Source: Listeria farberi (lineage in GTDB: Bacteria > Bacillota > Bacilli > Lactobacillales > Listeriaceae). Taken from it: 64,000 nt of DNA. Below, in pieces: positions 62,156 to 64,000 of this stretch. Both the position numbers and the translations under genes were made by a program. A model generated the notes under the pieces. That model searched no databases. It saw nothing but the letters and a program-made list of their open reading frames with translations, and was not told the DNA's origin. Location of the stretch: contig NZ_JAARZJ010000002.1 in NCBI RefSeq assembly GCF_014229245.1, forward strand, positions 89,763 to 153,762. The letters are read 5' to 3'. The stretch's first letter is position 1, and every line of letters begins with the position of its first letter.

Positions 62156-63547
62156 TTATTTTTTAAGTAATTCACTATGTTTTCTACCATATGCAAAGTA
62201 CACAATTAATCCGATTACAAACCAAATCCCGCAAAGAATCCAAGTGTGAACAGATAAGCGGCTTATGAGAAAGGCGCATAGTAAAAATGAGATTATTGGT
62301 AGCACAGGATAAAATGGCACTTTGAAGCCTGCTTGTTGAATGGAATTATTTTTGCGCAAGAAAATAATTCCGATAGACACCATCATAAATGCTAAGAGAG
62401 TTCCAATATTGACTAATTCAGCCAATCTATCAAGTGGTACAAGTCCACTAATAATTGCCACAATGACTGCAAAAATCCAGGTGTTTTTGACTGGGGTTTG
62501 ATATTTTTGATTAATTTCTGCTAGTACTTTTGGTAATAAACCATCACGTCCCATTGCAAAAATCAATCTTGTAGCACCGTAGCTCATTACTAAAATAACT
62601 GTAATCATACCAACTACAGCTCCGAGTGATACAATACCAGCCACCCAATCTTGATTAATCACTTGCAAAGCATAAGCCACTGGATCAGTAACATTTAAAG
62701 CAGTATATGGTACCATTCCAGTTAGAACAGCTGAAACAGCTACATATAAAATAGTACAAATAAGTAGCGATCCTATTATCCCAATCGGCATAGTTCGTTG
62801 CGGGTTTTTCACTTCTTCTGCGGCGGAGGAAACAGCATCAAAGCCTAAATAAGCAAAGAATACAAGTGCAGCTCCGTTCATTACACCACTAATCCCAAAC
62901 GGCATAAATGGTTGCCAATTATCTGGTTTCACATAAAATACGCCAACTACTAAGAAAAGTAAAATAACACCTACTTTGATGGCTACCATAATTGTATTCA
63001 CACGTGTTGATTCTTTTATTCCAAGTGTTAATAAGAAAGCTATCACTAAAACGATAATAATTGCCGGCAAATTAATAAATGTACCTACTTCTGGATTAAA
63101 AGACCCAGATACTGCTTCAGGGATGGAAATATGAAAACCTGAAAGTAACGCATTTAAATAAGAAGACCAGCCACTTGCGACAGATGCCACAGCAAGCCCG
63201 TATTCTAAAATAAGTGCCCAGCCAAGCAACCAGCCGATTAACTCGCCAAAGACAACATAGCCGTATGTATAAGCGCTCCCTGCAACCGGAACACTAGATG
63301 CAAACTCTGAATAACACATCGCAGCAATCGCACAAACAATCGCAGCAATGACAAAAGAAAATATAATCGCCGGTCCAGCATTTTTTGCAGCTACAGTACC
63401 AGGTAAAATAAAAATCCCGGTTCCAACAATTGCTCCAACACCTAGTAAAGTTAAATCTAGTGGTCCTAACGTTTGCTTTAAATGGATGCTTCCACTTTTA
63501 TTATGCATTAAATCTTCTATCGGTTTTCTTCTAAACAATGAATTCAT
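62156..63547 (-). CDS. APC-family amino acid permease
   Basis: 463 residues, about 12 transmembrane helices, with the APC consensus (LLGVGAIVGTGIFILPGTVAA in TM1, FFAYLGFDAVSSAAEEVKNPQRTMP in TM6 and loop). Resembles YfnA/CAT-type cationic amino acid transporters. Substrate not certain. AGG upstream of the ATG. Confidence 0.93.
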   Translation of the reverse strand: MNSLFRRKPIEDLMHNKSGSIHLKQTLGPLDLTLLGVGAIVGTGIFILPGTVAAKNAGPAIIFSFVIAAIVCAIAAMCYSEFASSVPVAGSAYTYGYVVFGELIGWLLGWALILEYGLAVASVASGWSSYLNALLSGFHISIPEAVSGSFNPEVGTFINLPAIIIVLVIAFLLTLGIKESTRVNTIMVAIKVGVILLFLVVGVFYVKPDNWQPFMPFGISGVMNGAALVFFAYLGFDAVSSAAEEVKNPQRTMPIGIIGSLLICTILYVAVSAVLTGMVPYTALNVTDPVAYALQVINQDWVAGIVSLGAVVGMITVILVMSYGATRLIFAMGRDGLLPKVLAEINQKYQTPVKNTWIFAVIVAIISGLVPLDRLAELVNIGTLLAFMMVSIGIIFLRKNNSIQQAGFKVPFYPVLPIISFLLCAFLISRLSVHTWILCGIWFVIGLIVYFAYGRKHSELLKK

Positions 63548-63695
63548 TTTGTCGCCTACCTTTTTACGATCTTCTAAAATAGTATACTTTTACGCTTTAA
63601 AGGTCAATAGAATTGTGAAAAAAAATACAAAAACTAATTATAACTTCCTAAACTAGAACCTATTACCCATATATATCTGAATCATCTTTCATGAT

Positions 63696-63724
63696 TTGCA
63701 CTGTAAGCATGATTAGGCTAAAAT
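63696..63724 (+). promoter_or_regulatory. SigA promoter of the LTA primase gene
   Basis: TTGCAC (63696-63701), 17-nt spacer, TAAAAT (63719-63724), both near consensus. The start near 63731 gives a leader of about 50 nt. Confidence 0.8.
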
Positions 63725-63781
63725 TAGAGAGAATGGATTTGTGCGTATTCGGCACAAAGCATGCTAGAAAGAGGAATTCAA

Positions 63782-64000
63782 TTGATTTTATTTTATTTTT
63801 TATTAATTATTAGTAAGTTCACTTTTGCCTATTTCCAGATTTTTAAAGACCCCAATTTCTTGGCGCTCGGAATGGACCTGCTGTTTATCGTATTACTTCT
63901 TGGCTTAATTCATTTATTTGCTCCGGTTCGTTCTCACGTTTATTGGTATGCTGGAATGTCTTTATTTATCGGCATTCTTATGCTTGTTTGTGTACTTTAT
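63782..64000 (+). CDS. ltaP: Lipoteichoic acid primase LtaP (5' part)
   Basis: Truncated by the window end. 73 codons visible from a TTG at 63782-63784, with GAGG seven nt before. The polytopic N-terminus (MILFYFLLIISKFTFAYFQI, then GMDLLFIVLLLGLIHLF) matches the membrane part of LtaS/LtaP-type enzymes, and lmo0644 in this place is the LTA primase. The catalytic extracellular domain is out of view, so the exact member is by position. Confidence 0.75.
   Translation, partial: MILFYFLLIISKFTFAYFQIFKDPNFLALGMDLLFIVLLLGLIHLFAPVRSHVYWYAGMSLFIGILMLVCVLY

Noticed and set aside
1..64000. CRISPR arrays, tRNA or rRNA genes, prophage
   Set aside because: No evenly spaced direct repeats other than the in-gene repeats, no cloverleaf or rRNA-like stretches, and no phage structural genes.

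Overview
The window is a chromosomal segment of a low-GC Firmicute and almost certainly a Listeria of the monocytogenes group, most likely L. monocytogenes. The 287-residue flagellin, the motility repressor MogR, the bifunctional antirepressor/glycosyltransferase GmaR and the gene order all match what I recall of that species (about the lmo0644-lmo0714 segment of EGD-e, in inverted orientation). Locus comparisons in this annotation are from memory, not from a search.

Region 1 (17-35420, all minus strand) is the flagellar/chemotaxis cluster. In transcription order it runs from fliO-P-Q-R-flhB-A-F-flgG-cheR-motA-B-gmaR-cheV (35420 down to 21882) to the separate flagellin gene flaA with its own promoter and terminator. 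Next come cheY-cheA, small FliN-type proteins, a FliJ-like protein, fliK-flgD-flgE-fliM and a large FliY with a duplicated CheC domain. Then come two anchored proteins of unknown function, a DUF327 protein, FlgN-like, flgK-flgL-fliD-fliS-FliT-like, flgB-flgC-fliE-fliF and fliG. Exact or near-exact MogR boxes (TTTT-N5-AAAA) sit at four places: before fliO, flaA, cheY and the DUF327 gene. The last one suggests an internal MogR-controlled promoter.

Region 2 (34059-36977, plus strand) is the mogR control locus. A textbook SigB promoter at the fliR/fliQ junction and a SigA-type promoter just upstream of mogR both drive the repressor. The SigB transcript would be a roughly 1.7-kb 5' leader antisense to fliQ, fliP and fliO, the arrangement known as an excludon. 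A small gene of unknown function follows mogR in the same transcript, up to a bidirectional terminator.

Region 3 (36983-44229) is housekeeping and stress genes: a DUF805 membrane protein, a likely SigB-driven three-gene unit (38-residue membrane peptide, SDR dehydrogenase, 58-residue protein), an ABC-2 exporter, a ywdI/ywdK-like pair with a maltose-O-acetyltransferase homologue, and HAD phosphatase plus pyridoxine kinase.

Region 4 (44255-51106) looks accessory: two LPXTG surface proteins separated by a Crp/PrfA-like regulator, an orphan IS3-type OrfA and an Rgg-type regulator.

Region 5 (51103-64000) holds a DNA glycosylase-like protein without its Fe-S cluster, small proteins, a CtaM/YozB-like membrane protein, a metallophosphatase and a DUF975 protein with a PETPE tail. 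It continues with a YhgE/Pip membrane protein flanked by two paralogous GntR-type regulators, a CorA-like transporter, a CatE-like dioxygenase behind an unusual nested inverted repeat, an APC permease and the start of the lipoteichoic acid primase gene. I saw no rRNA, tRNA or CRISPR array.
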